Positions 43,017 to 54,436 of a stretch of 64,000 nucleotides of DNA are shown in pieces. Origin of the DNA: Shinisaurus crocodilurus (taxonomy: Eukaryota; Chordata; Lepidosauria; Squamata; Shinisauridae); the NCBI GenBank assembly GCA_021292165.1, contig CM037881.1, forward strand, positions 4,154,001 through 4,218,000, written 5' to 3'. Under the pieces are notes generated by a model, which saw only the letters and a list, made by a program, of their open reading frames with translations, was not told the origin of the DNA and ran no database searches. A program made the translations under genes and the position numbers. Within the stretch, counting starts at the first letter, position 1, and the number at the start of each line of letters is the position of its first letter.

Positions 43017-44441
43017 CAGTGTTCTCCAGCCTTGGGTCCCCAGATGTTTTTGGCCTACAACATGACGGCAACGGTCTTGGACAACAACGGCTCTCATGGT
43101 GCTCCATTTAAAGTGGGATCAGGTGTTAAACAGGGATGTGTTATCGCCCCAACATTATTTGCCATTTTCATCGCCATGGTTTTACATCTTGTCAAGGGGA
43201 AACTTCCCACTGGTGTGGGAATTATATATCGAACAGATGGAAAGCTTTTTAATCTCAGCAGGCTGAAAGCAAAAAGTAAGGTAATTACAACCTCCTTTGT
43301 GGAACTTCAGTATGCTGATGATAATGTGGTCTCCGCACATTCAGAGGATGATCTCCAAACTATCCTAAATGCTTTTGCAGAAGCATACGAAAAACTTGGT
43401 CTCTCACTTAACATCAAAAAAACCAAAGTGCTTCATCAGCAAGTGCGAGCTAACCCTTTGGTGATGCCATCTATCGAGCTTGGCGGGACAATACTGGAAA
43501 ATGTCGATAATTTTCTCTATCTTGGCAGCTATCTTTCTGTTACAGCTAACATCGACAGTGAAATCCAGCATCGTCTGAGCTCCGCAAGTGCCGCATTTTC
43601 TCGAATGAAATATAGAGTGTTCGAGGATCGGGATATTTGTAAGAAGACCAAAACACTGGTTTATGAAGCCATTGTATTACCAACTTTATTGTATGCCTGC
43701 GAAACATGGACTATCTATAAACATCACTTCCACCTCCTTGAAAGGTTTCATCAACGTTGCCTCCGGAAAATCCTGCGAATTACTTGGGAAGATAGGCGAA
43801 CAAATGTCAGTGTACTGGAAGAAGCAAAGACTACTAGCATTGAAAAAATGATCCTTCAACGCCAACTTCAGTGGACCGGTCATGTTGTTTGAATGCCTGA
43901 CTGCCGTCTCCCAAAGCAGTTACTTTACTCCCAACTCAAGGATGGAAAGCAGAATATCGGTGGTCAATATAAGAGGTTTAAAGATGTTCATAAGGCTAAT
44001 CTAAAAAAATGCAATATAAACATCGAAAACTGGGAAGCTCTGGCCCATGAACGATCTAACTGGAGGTTGGCCTTTCACAAAGGTTCCATGGACTTTGAAG
44101 AAGCCCGAGTGCAAGGTGAAAGGGAGAAACGTGCTAAGCTAAAAGCACGTCAAATGAATCCTCTACAGGACCATCTTCCGTCTGGTAACCTGTGTCCTCA
44201 CTTTGGGAAGCTGTGTGGATCTAGAATTGGCCTCCACAGTCACTTACGGACCCATCGCCAGAGTCTACACAATCTTCTTTAGAATTTCCTCCTTTTATCC
44301 CGGAAGACAATCTTACTCGGTCACGAGTGATCGCCTGATGATGATGACAACTCCCAGCATGCCCCAGCCAGCTTCGCTGGCTGGGGCATGCTGGGAGTTG
44401 TAGGCCAAAAACATCTGGGGACCCAAGGCTGGAGAACACTG
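43017..44441. mobile_element. CAGTGTT MITE (hAT) carrying a nested retrotransposon
   Basis: Outer ends CAGTGTTCTCCAGCC and GGCTGGAGAACACTG, with perfect duplications AAATAAAT (43009-43016 and 44442-44449). The left arm is broken in CTACAAC by the element at 43062-44350, after which the MITE resumes. Confidence 0.94.
43062..44350 (+). mobile_element. C2H2-tailed non-LTR retrotransposon, longest copy
   Basis: 5'-truncated inside the reverse transcriptase. It includes SGVKQGCVIAPTLFAIFIA, the catalytic LQYADDNVVSAHSEDD, the region KTLVYEAIVLPTLLYACETW and a C-terminal finger written CPHFGKLCGSRIGLHSHLRTH (second Cys changed to Phe). A TGA at about 43890 interrupts the frame where the copy at 40608 has CGA. 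The 3' end is (GATGAT)n. Flanking ACAAC looks like a short target duplication. The non-LTR clade is not assigned. Confidence 0.9.
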
Positions 44442-45029
44442 AAATAAATGTTATCTTCTATTGTTGCAGTCTGCACATGCGTGCTGGGGAAAGAGCTTAC
44501 CAACCGATGAAAGGCATGGATTGTACTCACTGGAAATGGAGTTCTGCCATTATGATAAAAGGGGGATGGGGGAATCTTAATTCTGGCATAAAAAAAAAAA
44601 GCTACAATTCTGCAAATAGAAAAATAAAACCACATCTTTAATTAAAGTAAAATTATGCATTTGCAAAACTTTGAATTTCAGAACTTTGAGTTGGGAGGGT
44701 TTTGTTTATTTATCACACACACACACTGTGAGAGGTAAAGGGATAAATGACACACCACCAGCATTAGGAGGAGGCCAGTAAGGAAGACAGAATAAATGAA
44801 CATAACAGACTCCACCCAGACACAACTGAGTCCAGTGCTGCCTAGTGAGTAAACTATATAATGACACTATCCACACAGCTCCCCATTTTATTTAAAGAAA
44901 CCGCAGCAATGTAAATCGGTACTGGTGATGATACATCTGGGAGTTCAGATGCCTGGTCGCTCATCTCTAAACCTGAAAGGTCTCCAGATAGCTCCGCCAG
45001 AGCAAGTGATGATGTGTGTCTTACAAGAT

Positions 45030-45362
45030 AGCCCAGGTAGAGTTTATGTACCTCCCCAAGGAGGTGCGCCTGGCCCCCTGCCCTCTATTTCAGGCGCCAT
45101 GCGTGAAGACCGTTTTATTTGCCCAATATTTTAATGGTTGATTTTATTCCTTTTATTATCGCCCCTGTACCTCTGGGTTGGATTTATCTTGGCTGCTTGT
45201 TTCTATCATGTTATATTTTAATATGTTTGTGTTCTTATATTGTTTTTGTTGATATTTTTGTTGTTGCTTTGTTTTGTAAACCGCCCAGGGAGCCTTTTGG
45301 CTGATGGGCTGTGAATAAATATATTAAATAAATAATAAATAAATAAATAAATAAATAAATGT
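45030..45362 (+). mobile_element. L2-like LINE, 3' region
   Basis: GTACCTCCCCAAGGAGGTGC, then AGGCGCCATGCGTGAAGACC matches the WNxLPxEVR...FRRxxKT end. The 3' region is TGTAAACCGCCCAGGGAGCC, then (AAATA)n. Confidence 0.75.
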
Positions 45363-45993
45363 AGATGAACTCAAGGTTTCAGGTACTGCTTGTGCCCGTG
45401 GTGATTGTGCCCTCTCAGTAATAGGAAATATATATTCTCCATTTCTGACAAGTATTCCACATTCAGTCTCACTGGAATAGGATCTGGGTGTTCCATTTTC
45501 CTTGTACAGTAGCTGGAGTTTGTCATGTCTTTTCACCACCAAGTTGGATATAAACTCTCCTGGTTCTAAATGTGGAAGTTCTTGCACTAAATTATAGAAG
45601 CACTCATAACTTCTTTTAGCTTGCTAATCTGAAGAGGCAACTTTTTCCAGGTCAGGTCATTTTGGAACGAGATTTTTCTCTAGGGTTGGAATTCTGCTGG
45701 GCTATATCCAGTAGTTATCAGTGGTGTTGACCTATAGCTTAAGAGAACAATATATGGGTCATTCTGCTCAAGACTTTATTTGCCGTTTGTACTGCTCTCT
45801 GCCTCCCCATTTGTATGTTTGAGGGTAGTGAGGGCAAACAGTAATATGAGAAGTCCTGAATGACTGGAATTCTGCTGCCATAAATTGTGCTGCGTTGTTG
45901 GTCATCAGGTATGCCGAAGCATGCAGAAGTATTTTTCAGTTGTTCAATATCACTGTGGCAGGTAATGTCAGACAAGTAGAGTATCTCCACATA

Positions 45994-46243
45994 CAGTCAT
46001 GCCTTGGATTGAGAGCATAATTCGTTCCGGAAAGGTGCTTGTAATCCAAAACACTCTTATATCAAAACGAAATCCCCCCAAAAAAATCTGTACAGAGATT
46101 TTTAATTTAAGCCATACTACACTACTTGTATTGCAAGACGACGCTTGTATATCAAGTAAAAAAAAAAAAAATAAATATTAAAAATTTTGCTTGTCTTGCA
46201 AAACGCTCTCAAACTAAGTTACTTGTAATCCAAGGTATTACTG
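45994..46243. mobile_element. Tc1/mariner-type MITE, 250 bp, inverted copy
   Basis: CAGTCATGCCTTGGATTGAG to ATCCAAGGTATTACTG, flanked by TA on both sides. Same length as 7710-7959, in opposite orientation. Confidence 0.87.
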
Positions 46244-46817
46244 TACCTAGAATAGTAGTCTATAGTAGTCTAGGACAACCAAATGGTGCCAGACTACCAA
46301 TTTACACAGGTCGATTGCAAGCCTTTCCCAAGGTTACAGATTCCTTCCGTTGTACAGTATTATTCTATTTCTTTTGTGGTAGTCATAGGATAAGTCTTTG
46401 TTCTTTGTAACAGTCCCAATACCAGGTCACCATACTGTCTGCTTAGCTCGTTCACAGCACTTGATTAGACCTTGATGTCCTTGGTGAATAAGGACCAGGA
46501 TTTCTTTCCTTGTAGACTGTGGTACAACAATACTGTTCCCTTTTGTTATTAGGCCTTCCAATCCATTCAGTTGTCCATGCTTAGCAAAGTACACTCACGT
46601 CAAGACATCAGGGTAGCGTGGGACTTTCAATGGGTTACTGAACCTGCCAGAATATGGTTTGAATGTATATTTATATGGGTAGTGCAGAGTTCTTCCCACT
46701 CTAAAAATATGGACCCGGATAGGGCAATTGCCACAAGTCACTTGCATAGCCATGCATACGTTCTGTTTCATACACCTGGCCTAACATGCCTAGGGCACAG
46801 TCCTGTGCATACTTAGA

Positions 46818-46899
46818 CAGAAGAAAGTCCTACATTCCCAGCACTCCCCAGCCAGGCATGCTGGCTGGGGAATGCTAGGAGTTGTAGGACTTTCTTCTG
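46818..46899. repeat. 82-bp palindrome (MITE-like)
   Basis: CAGAAGAAAGTCCTACA pairs with TGTAGGACTTTCTTCTG. The middle, CCCCAGCCAGGCATGCTGGCTGGGG, is itself palindromic and resembles the centre of the CAGTGTT MITE. No target duplication seen. Confidence 0.8.
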
Positions 46900-47810
46900 C
46901 GTAAACATGCAGCGGGTTGCATCCTTGTTCATCTTCATTTCAGAAAACATCGTGGGCGATAGATTTCCTGCCTCAGACGGATTCCACTGTGTTTGTTATG
47001 ATCAAGGCCATGTGGTTTTGTAGGCCACCCAGTTACCATCTATAGATCTGTGCACCTTTCAGGAATGATATAATTCTCCTTTTAAAAGAGCTCTCTGGCC
47101 AAACGTAGCCACTTTGTCCCTACTTCTAACATTTCAAGAAAAGTCTGGACTCCTACCAGTGAGGGGCATAGATGGATTCAGTGGCAGACGCACAGGAGAG
47201 AAACAACGTTTGCAGCTGGCATTTGTTATCTCCTTCAACCTCCTGGTGCTTTCCCGGCGCACTTGGGTTCAGGCTATTTTTAGCAAAGATTTAGAGCATG
47301 CTGTACTTCTACAGTAGCAATGCTATTGTATGACATTTCAGTAATCCCGACGAGAGGGATCCGGTGGAGTGAGGGGCACAAACAATACGAGGTGGACATG
47401 GGAGAAGACCTTGTACAGCTACAGCCCCCATTATCACGTAAGCAGCTTTCTGAGGCATGGTTTTCTGCTTTCCCCAAACTATGTATAGGCCACACATCAA
47501 GTGACAGTGAAGGAAGCTGTGTGTCTGCAGATTCCTTTCCCAGAGGCCTTTTATTTCCATCCTCTCTTCTGTGAGGGGGAAAAACTGGGCTCAGGTTTTT
47601 CTCCCGGAACCACTACAACTACATTTTGGAGAGTAGTTAAGGAGCTGGGAAAACGCAGCCATGCCTGGACAAACCGCTAGACAAAGCCATTCTTGCTTGT
47701 AAACTATGGGAAGAGTCACACAGGCAATGACTGGGTTCGCATGATAGGACAACCCAGACCGATTCCCGCAGGGTGACTTGTCTGAGGGCACAAAGCCATC
47801 CTGACAACCC

Positions 47811-47896
47811 ATGCTGGGGCATGCTGGGAGTTGCTGGCTGGGGCATGCTGGGAGTTGTAGGCCAAACACATCTGGGGACCGTAAGGTTGGAGTACT
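47811..47896. mobile_element. CAGTGTT MITE (hAT), partial and rearranged
   Basis: The hairpin centre and right arm remain, with a duplicated CTGGGGCATGCTGGGAGTTG. The left arm is missing. Confidence 0.75.
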
Positions 47897-48400
47897 GCGT
47901 CCAGTTCTGGGCACCTCACTTTAAGAAGGACATAGACAAACTGGAGAGGGTTCAGAGGAGGGCAACAAGGATGATAAAGGGACTGGAAACAAGGCCCTAT
48001 GAGGAGAGACTGAAAGAACTGGGCATGTTTAGCCTTCAGAAGAGGAGACTGAGGGGAGATATGATCGCACTCTTCCAGTATTTGAAGGGATGTCACACAG
48101 AGGAGGGCCAGGATCTCTTCTCGATCATCCCAGTTTGCAGGACACGGAATAATGGGCTCAAGTTACAGGAACCTAGATTCCACCTAAACATCAGGAAAAA
48201 TTTCCTGACTGTCAGAGCAATAAGACAATGGAATCAACTACCTAGGGAGGTGGTGGGCTCTCCCACTCTGGAGGCATTCAAGGTGCAGCTGGACAGCCAT
48301 CTGTCAGAGATGCTTTGACCTAGATTCCTGCATTGAGCAGGGGGTTGGACTCGATGGCCTTGTAGGCCCCTTCCAACTCTACTTTTCTATGATTCTATGA
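47897..48400 (+). mobile_element. CR1 LINE, 3' end
   Basis: Reads [20 protein letters not shown], then [20 protein letters not shown], to the stop, then the TTCTATGATTCTATGA tail. About 140 codons are intact. Confidence 0.95.
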
Positions 48401-48416
48401 ACGCTGGTCTAGGGGT

Positions 48417-49816
48417 TGTTGTACCCACAATGGGTTGCATCATACAAACCCGGGTGACTGACCCCATTGTAGGTACCAGGAACCAGCCAGCAACTTGCTT
48501 GGCAAGAGCAGCAAAAAAACCCTTGCCACTCTTGCCAAGCTTGCCCAGGCACCCGCCAGTGACAGCCACCCCCAAGTGCCCAAGTGGCACTTGGGGGAGA
48601 CTGGCACTGGCTGGATGTCCCTCACTGCAATAGCGAGCTATTTCGGCTCGCAGCAGCTTTTTTGTCCCTTTAACTTGTTTTTTTTTTTTGAGATTGTGAA
48701 AGCCGGCATGACAGCCTGCTTTTGTTATCCCTATTTGGACAGTCACTGACAGTCCCTTCAGAGTGCCCAATCAGCACATTGTAGGGGCCTTCGGTGGTTG
48801 GGAAACAATTATTATTTTATTTTTTTCTTTAAAAACAACAACTTTTTTTGCTGCACTTGCACAACTACAGGAGTGCACAGTTCCATGAGTGCAGCAATTA
48901 AAGTCCTCAGCTGGGTCAATGTTCTAGGGGGTACCTGCTGTCATAGTACAGCAGGTACAAACCCTGGACATTGACCCAAAGAGGGTCCAAAGAGGCTCTT
49001 TCTTCCCTTTGGTTTCTCTTGACAGCTGTGAAAAGATGAGCTATCAAGGGAAGCCAAAGGCACAAGTGATCGTTGCTCATAAAAAGAGGGTGGTGAGATT
49101 CACACACCCCTCGCAGCAAGATCCTCCTTGATATTTATTTATTTTTTTGCACTGCACTGCCCTAAGGGTGAGTTCACTTTTCCAGTAGTTCCCGATACTC
49201 TAGGTGCTCAGGAATATGGAAAAGTGCAAGCTAGCTGTCAAAACTCCAACTCCTTTTAAAAATAGTTTTTTTGGCAGGGCTCCTCATGGTTTCCTCACAG
49301 GGACATATGCAGGCTTGAATGCATATATCCTGTCAAGAAACCATGGGGAGCCCTGTCAAGAAACCCCTTTTAAAGGGAACTGTCAAAATGCCGGTTCCTT
49401 TTTAAAAGGCATGGTTCACACTTTTCTGTGTTCCCAAGTACTTAGAGTCTTCGGAACAACTGGAAAAAGTGAGCTCACCCTTAGGAGAGTGTAGTACAAA
49501 AGCAACAAAAACAACAACAGGAGGAGGAGGAGGAGGAGGATCTTGCCGTGAAGGGGGTATAAAGGGGCTTTGGTTTCTCTTGACAGCTCACCATTCGACA
49601 GCTGTCAAGACAAACCAAAGTGAAAAAGAAGGCTCTTGGCAGCTTCTCTGGGTCAATTCCCACGAGGGGTGCCTGATGCACTTTGATAACAGACACTCCC
49701 CTGGACATTGTCCAGATGAGGCATGCCATTTCAGACCCACTAAAGTGAGCAACTGTGCACTCGCTTAGTTAAGTCCCACAAAAAATTATTTTAAAATTGT
49801 GCACATTTGGGGCGCA

Positions 49817-49864
<48 letters not shown>

Positions 49865-50172
49865 TAGGGTGATGAACCCATGGCAGACCCTCCATTGTGC
49901 CACTTGGGCACTTTGAAGTGGCTGTCACTAGCGGTCAAATTGGAAATCGTTTTTCACAATCTCCAAAAAAAAGAAAAAAAATGGGTGAAAAAAAAGCTGC
50001 CGCGAGTTCAAAAGGGCTTGCCATCGTGGTGGGGAGGGCAGACAAGACGGGTCCTGCTACAGGGTCACCTAACCCGGGACACCCACAAAAGGACTGAGAG
50101 GGAAGGAGGGGGGAAACAACCCGTGGGGCACCCGATCGTCTGTTGAGCGCATTGTGGGTTGTTCCACAAACT
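48417..50172. mobile_element. 1.75-kb foldback (giant hairpin) element
   Basis: Two long arms are inverse copies around a centre near 49314. Pairing segments seen by eye: 48640-48705 with 49958-50020; 48737-48785 with 49883-49925; 48945-49075 with 49565-49690; 49160-49225 with 49425-49490; 49273-49311 with 49317-49352. The ends (GTTGTACCCACAATG and CATTGTGGGTTGTT) are also inverse. Smaller perfect hairpins lie in the arms (GTACCTGCTGT with ACAGCAGGTAC near 48937). No coding frame and no transposase. Exact termini and target duplication are unresolved. Confidence 0.8.
49817..49865. repeat. (ATT)n microsatellite in the foldback arm
   Basis: About 16 perfect triplets. The partner arm has a shorter ATTATTATTTT near 48810. 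Confidence 0.95.
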
Positions 50173-50844
50173 GTGAGAGCTGGACTGACCCGGGTTCAAA
50201 AGCTTCCCTAGCCAGTGACCCTCAGTCCCAGTCACGCAGGCGGAAGGAGGAGATAACAGCAGTTAATAAAGATTAAAGAGTTTATTTGTAAGACCCAATT
50301 ACATGGGATTAAGGCAAGCAATGCATCTCTTACTCACTACATCATTGCAGATACAAATCCAATACCCCAGTGGTAAGGCTAGATGATGAAGTGAAGTCCA
50401 GAACAAGTCGAGACGAGACGAGAGAAGAAGAGAAGGAGAAGTGAAAGAGTGGAAGACCGACAACCTGGTCTTCTGCGCGGGTTCAATACTAAGGGGGTAG
50501 CGAGTCCTGTAAATAGGATATTACTCACCCCAGTTGTATAACCTATTCATCAACATGTTTACTGCTAAACCTGTCCAAGGTTGCTGAGTCATATCATCTC
50601 GAGACCATGTCTCGTGACCAGAGACCTTGTGTACTTGAACTCAAGAGACACCCACCAGGTCAGGTGATAATCTCGATGTCAGGTGGTAATCTCGTTCTGC
50701 CTATGCAAAACCCAAGGCCTATTCGCAGGGTGGGTCCTTGTGACATGTGAAAGCGGCCAGAGAGAGTTGTGCATGTGTGTAACAGCCTGAAGGAGAGGAC
50801 ATACCTACAGTCACTGTCTATCAGTACAGTATCAGTATCACTCT

Positions 50845-51230
50845 CTACAGTACAGTCTATCTCAAGGAGCGTCTCCAGCAACACCAAGTGGGCCGCTCAA
50901 CAAGATCTGCCACAGACGGCCTTCTCCTTGTCCCTTCAGCCAGAGCAGCTAGACTGGTGGGGATGAGGAAGAGGGCCTTTTCTGTGGCGGCCCCCGTACT
51001 GTGGAACTCTCTCCCGAGTGACCTCCGCCATGCCCCCTCTCTGCTGAGCTTCCGCCGCTCACTAAAAACTTGGCTGTTCAGGCGGGAATATGGGGTGGGC
51101 TAAGATTTTAAAATTTTATACTGTTTTAAATGTATTTTATCCTGTTTTTATCTTATGTACATCGCCCAGGGTGGCTGGTTTGCCTGCCAGATGGGCGATA
51201 AATAAATGTAAATGTAAATAATAATAGACT
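50845..51230 (+). mobile_element. L2-like LINE, 3' end
   Basis: Close copy of 17420-17940: YLKERLQQHQVGRSTRSATD (one frame shift in the first part), then KRAFSVAAPVLWNSLPS, then the stop and a GATGGGCGATAAATAAATG tail. Confidence 0.86.
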
Positions 51231-51366
51231 GTATCTGGTCAGTTCCTCTCCTCAGGGAAAGTCTGGGGCTGTCGTGGCAGCTAGGGGTACCTAACAAGAG
51301 AATTCCAAGCACCCTCATACAAAGATAGTGTCCAGGATTCTTTAACGGATTCCCTGACCTTTAAAC

Positions 51367-51486
51367 CAGTGTTCTCCAACCTTGGGTCCCCAGATGGTTT
51401 GGCCTACAACTCCCAGCATGCCCCAGCCAGCTATGCTGGGAGTTGTAGGCCAAAAACATCTGGGGACCCAAGGTTGGAGAACACTG
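51367..51486. mobile_element. CAGTGTT MITE (hAT), internally shortened
   Basis: 120 bp. Perfect duplications CTTTAAAC (51359-51366 and 51487-51494). Confidence 0.95.
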
Positions 51487-51710
51487 CTTTAAACAATAGC
51501 ACGAATCAGGAGTTCTGCTCCACCCAATCACAGTGGCATGGAGCAGGAGAGTAGGCCCCACCCATACGGTCACCTCCCCTGTAACCACCGCCCCGTCCAC
51601 ATGTTGGAGGAAGATCTGAAGATGGGAGCCTGCTCTTTGTGCATAGGCCGCTGCCCAGTGCTGCAGCTAGGGCTGGACCTTGGGGCAGAGGTCCAGCCCA
51701 GCCCTCTTCC

Positions 51711-52397
51711 CAGGGATGGGGACTCGGACTCGAGGACTCGACTCGTGAGTCGGACTGAGTCCCCCCCCCCCCTGACTCGAGTCGGACTCGAGTCCCAACA
51801 TTTTTAATGGGACTCGAGACTCGACTCGGGACTCGAGACCAAGGACTCGTCAACATCCCTGCTTGATGCCACCTGCATGTGCTGTCTGGACCTAGTTGCA
51901 GTAACAATCCAAGTTTATTTTTTAAAATCATTTTCCTAATGCAACCTTTCAGGCATTTTGGGTTTGGCTGCCTCTGCCTGCCTGTTTGGGGTTCCCTGCC
52001 TCCTCTGCCTGCCTGGTCTCTTCTTGACCAGTTCCACAGTTTGAATTGTCCAAGACAAAGGCTTCTGCCTGCCTGTTTTGGGGTTCCCTGCCTCCTCTGC
52101 CTGTCTGGTTATTTTGGGTTTGTCTGCCTGGTCTGTTCTTGTCAAAATCAGTGGCAGAGTTTTGAGATAAAAAGGCACACTTGTGCCTAGAATTTATTTC
52201 AGCCACACATCTGAAGTAGCCTTGTTTTGTTGGGAAAACCCCCCACTGATTTTAATAGGGACTCGTGGAGTCAGCTTTGGGAGTGACTCGTGACTCGTGA
52301 GTCACCATTTTGGACCTTGGACTTGGACTCGAGACTCGGGTCCAAAGACTCGTGACTCGACTCGTGACTCGAGACCAAGGACTCGTCAACATCCCTG
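51711..52397. mobile_element. GACTCG-rich hAT element, deleted copy
   Basis: CAGGGATGGGGACTCGG to CGTCAACATCCCTG, with perfect duplications CCTCTTCC (51703-51710 and 52398-52405). The 5' self-palindrome (ending ACATCCCTG near 51861) and the CTGCCTGCCTG stretch are kept. The transposase remnant seen at 14272-14471 is deleted. Confidence 0.93.
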
Positions 52398-52861
52398 CCT
52401 CTTCCCAAATGGCTACCTGGAGGGCAGCAGGCGGTGGGGCCAGTGGCAAATGGCCCAGCATCAGCACCTGGGCCGGCATGGGTATGTTGGGGCCCGTGGA
52501 GATGACACTGCACACCAGAGCATTTTTAGTTTATTGCTTCTTATTTTTAAAGACATTTTATAGTCAGAGAGTGTCCAGGTGGACAGGCGTGTACATGGTT
52601 ACACACATATAATTTTATTATTTTTACTTTTTAAATATATTATCCTTCTCTACAACAAAATGGTGCTTATTCCCAGTTAAATGTGTTTAGTGTCAGGGCT
52701 GCAGCAGAAGTAAACTTCATTTTATCCCTGTAATCAAGATGTTGCTGTGATTTAAGTAAATATAAAATGCTCAGGGTATCTATTTATTTTTTTTAAATCA
52801 GGGTTAGCAAACAGTTTTGTTTTATTTTGCCCTGTAAGACCATGAAGTCCAGAGTATAAAA

Positions 52862-52946
52862 CAGTGTTCTCCAACCTAGCTGGCTGGGGCATGCTGGGAG
52901 TTGTAGGCCAAAAACATCTGGGGACCCAAGGTTGGAGAACACACAG
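52862..52946. mobile_element. CAGTGTT MITE (hAT), internally deleted
   Basis: 85 bp. Most of the left arm is lost. Perfect duplications GTATAAAA (52854-52861 and 52947-52954). Confidence 0.92.
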
Positions 52947-53880
52947 GTATAAAATGACCTCGCTGCACCACTGAGGCTGCACCCATGATTTGGAACCTGG
53001 TGTGATCAGGATTCCAAATCACAACGGAGCGCATGCATGTACAGCCCTCCCTCCAATGCATGGACAGATGTGTGTCTGTGTGTGTGTGTCCATGACACAA
53101 TTATGCGGGTGGGCCCAGAAGGCATAGCACCACTCTCCTGCGCCATACAGTCATAACTGAATGGAGCAGAACACCCATATAAACGTGATATAGTGCAGTA
53201 TAGAAATTTGCTTTGTTTGTGATGTGTAGTGCGTAGCTGAGCTGAAAGGATGGCCCTGAGAAGCCTGCAGAAACAAAACATTCTCACACAGTCCTCCGCA
53301 GAACAAGAGACACTTCAAATTCAAATGGGATCCTCTATTTTATTTTATTTTTTAACGTTTTAATTAACAGTAGAAATGGTTGTGTGATCTGAAACCAGGT
53401 ACTGCTGAATAAGGGAGCAGCTGGATGTTAGAAAAGCCAAAGAGAAGCCTTTCATAGAATCATAGAATCGTTCTTCGTCCTTGCACTTGCCCTCTGCCTG
53501 ATCTGAATCCTTCCATTCCAGGAATGGGTGTGTCATCCTATCACAATGGCGCTGAAAAGCGAGCTATCTGGCAAGCCCCTTTCTGGGAGCTGCTGCTCTG
53601 GGAATGTGTCCTGACCTGTGCTAAGACGGAAACTTGCTTTAAAAAAAAAACAAAAAACCCATCCCTGAGTTTATGTTCAAACTTTCTGGATGTTGTGCTT
53701 CTAGGAGCCTAAAGGACAACTTGTCCAGCTGCAAGAGTGTCATCACGTCCCCCGGCCTTTGCGAAGATTTGTCTCTGATGGTTGCGAGAGCACTTACGGG
53801 CCGGCTTCTGCACAGCTGCACTCAGTCGCCACGCCAGAGCCCCGAGAGGGCTCCTCTCTACCTTTAAGAGTAGCATTACA

Positions 53881-53959
53881 AAGGGAGAATTCTAGACAGG
53901 CTTCTCCTGCCACTGCAGTGTGGTGGCTGAAAAAGATGGACCTGTCAGAATTCTCCCTT
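53881..53959. repeat. 79-bp hairpin
   Basis: AAGGGAGAATTCTAGACAGG pairs with CCTGTCAGAATTCTCCCTT around a ~40-nt loop. Confidence 0.75.
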
Positions 53960-54436
53960 CTGTGCCAAAGTTGCAGCAGCATTCCTGCAGAGGCTCTGCT
54001 TGAAAACACGGTGGGGTCCACTAATTGGTTATCTCTGCTTTGGACTGTATACCTAAATAAGTGAGGAGAGAGCCAGTATTGCATTGGCTCTTATGCTAAT
54101 ATTCTCTGTGGGGGGGGGGAAGGAAAGCTATTGGTAAAATTGTTACCCACTCTCCAGTTCCTGAAGGGGTGAGATTTCTAGGGGCAGGGTTGCCTCCTTT
54201 GGCTTTCTTGGAATGAGAAAGCACCGTGGAGACTAATGGCATTTTTTGGGGGTAATATTTACTTTATTTACAAATACACAAGCGGAGCAGAAGTGCTGCC
54301 GAAGAGGAACTCCTACCAGGCAGCAGATTTGCTGCTCCTCCACCTCAACTCCCCAGAGAGAGAGACACACACACACCCAGGTGCATTACATTCCTCCAAC
54401 TCAGTGTTCTCCAACCTTGGGTCCCCAGATGTTTTT

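Noticed and set aside
53455..53471. CR1 insertion
   Set aside because: Only about 16 bp of the CATAGAATCATAGAATC tail are present, with no CR1 body. Too short to call.
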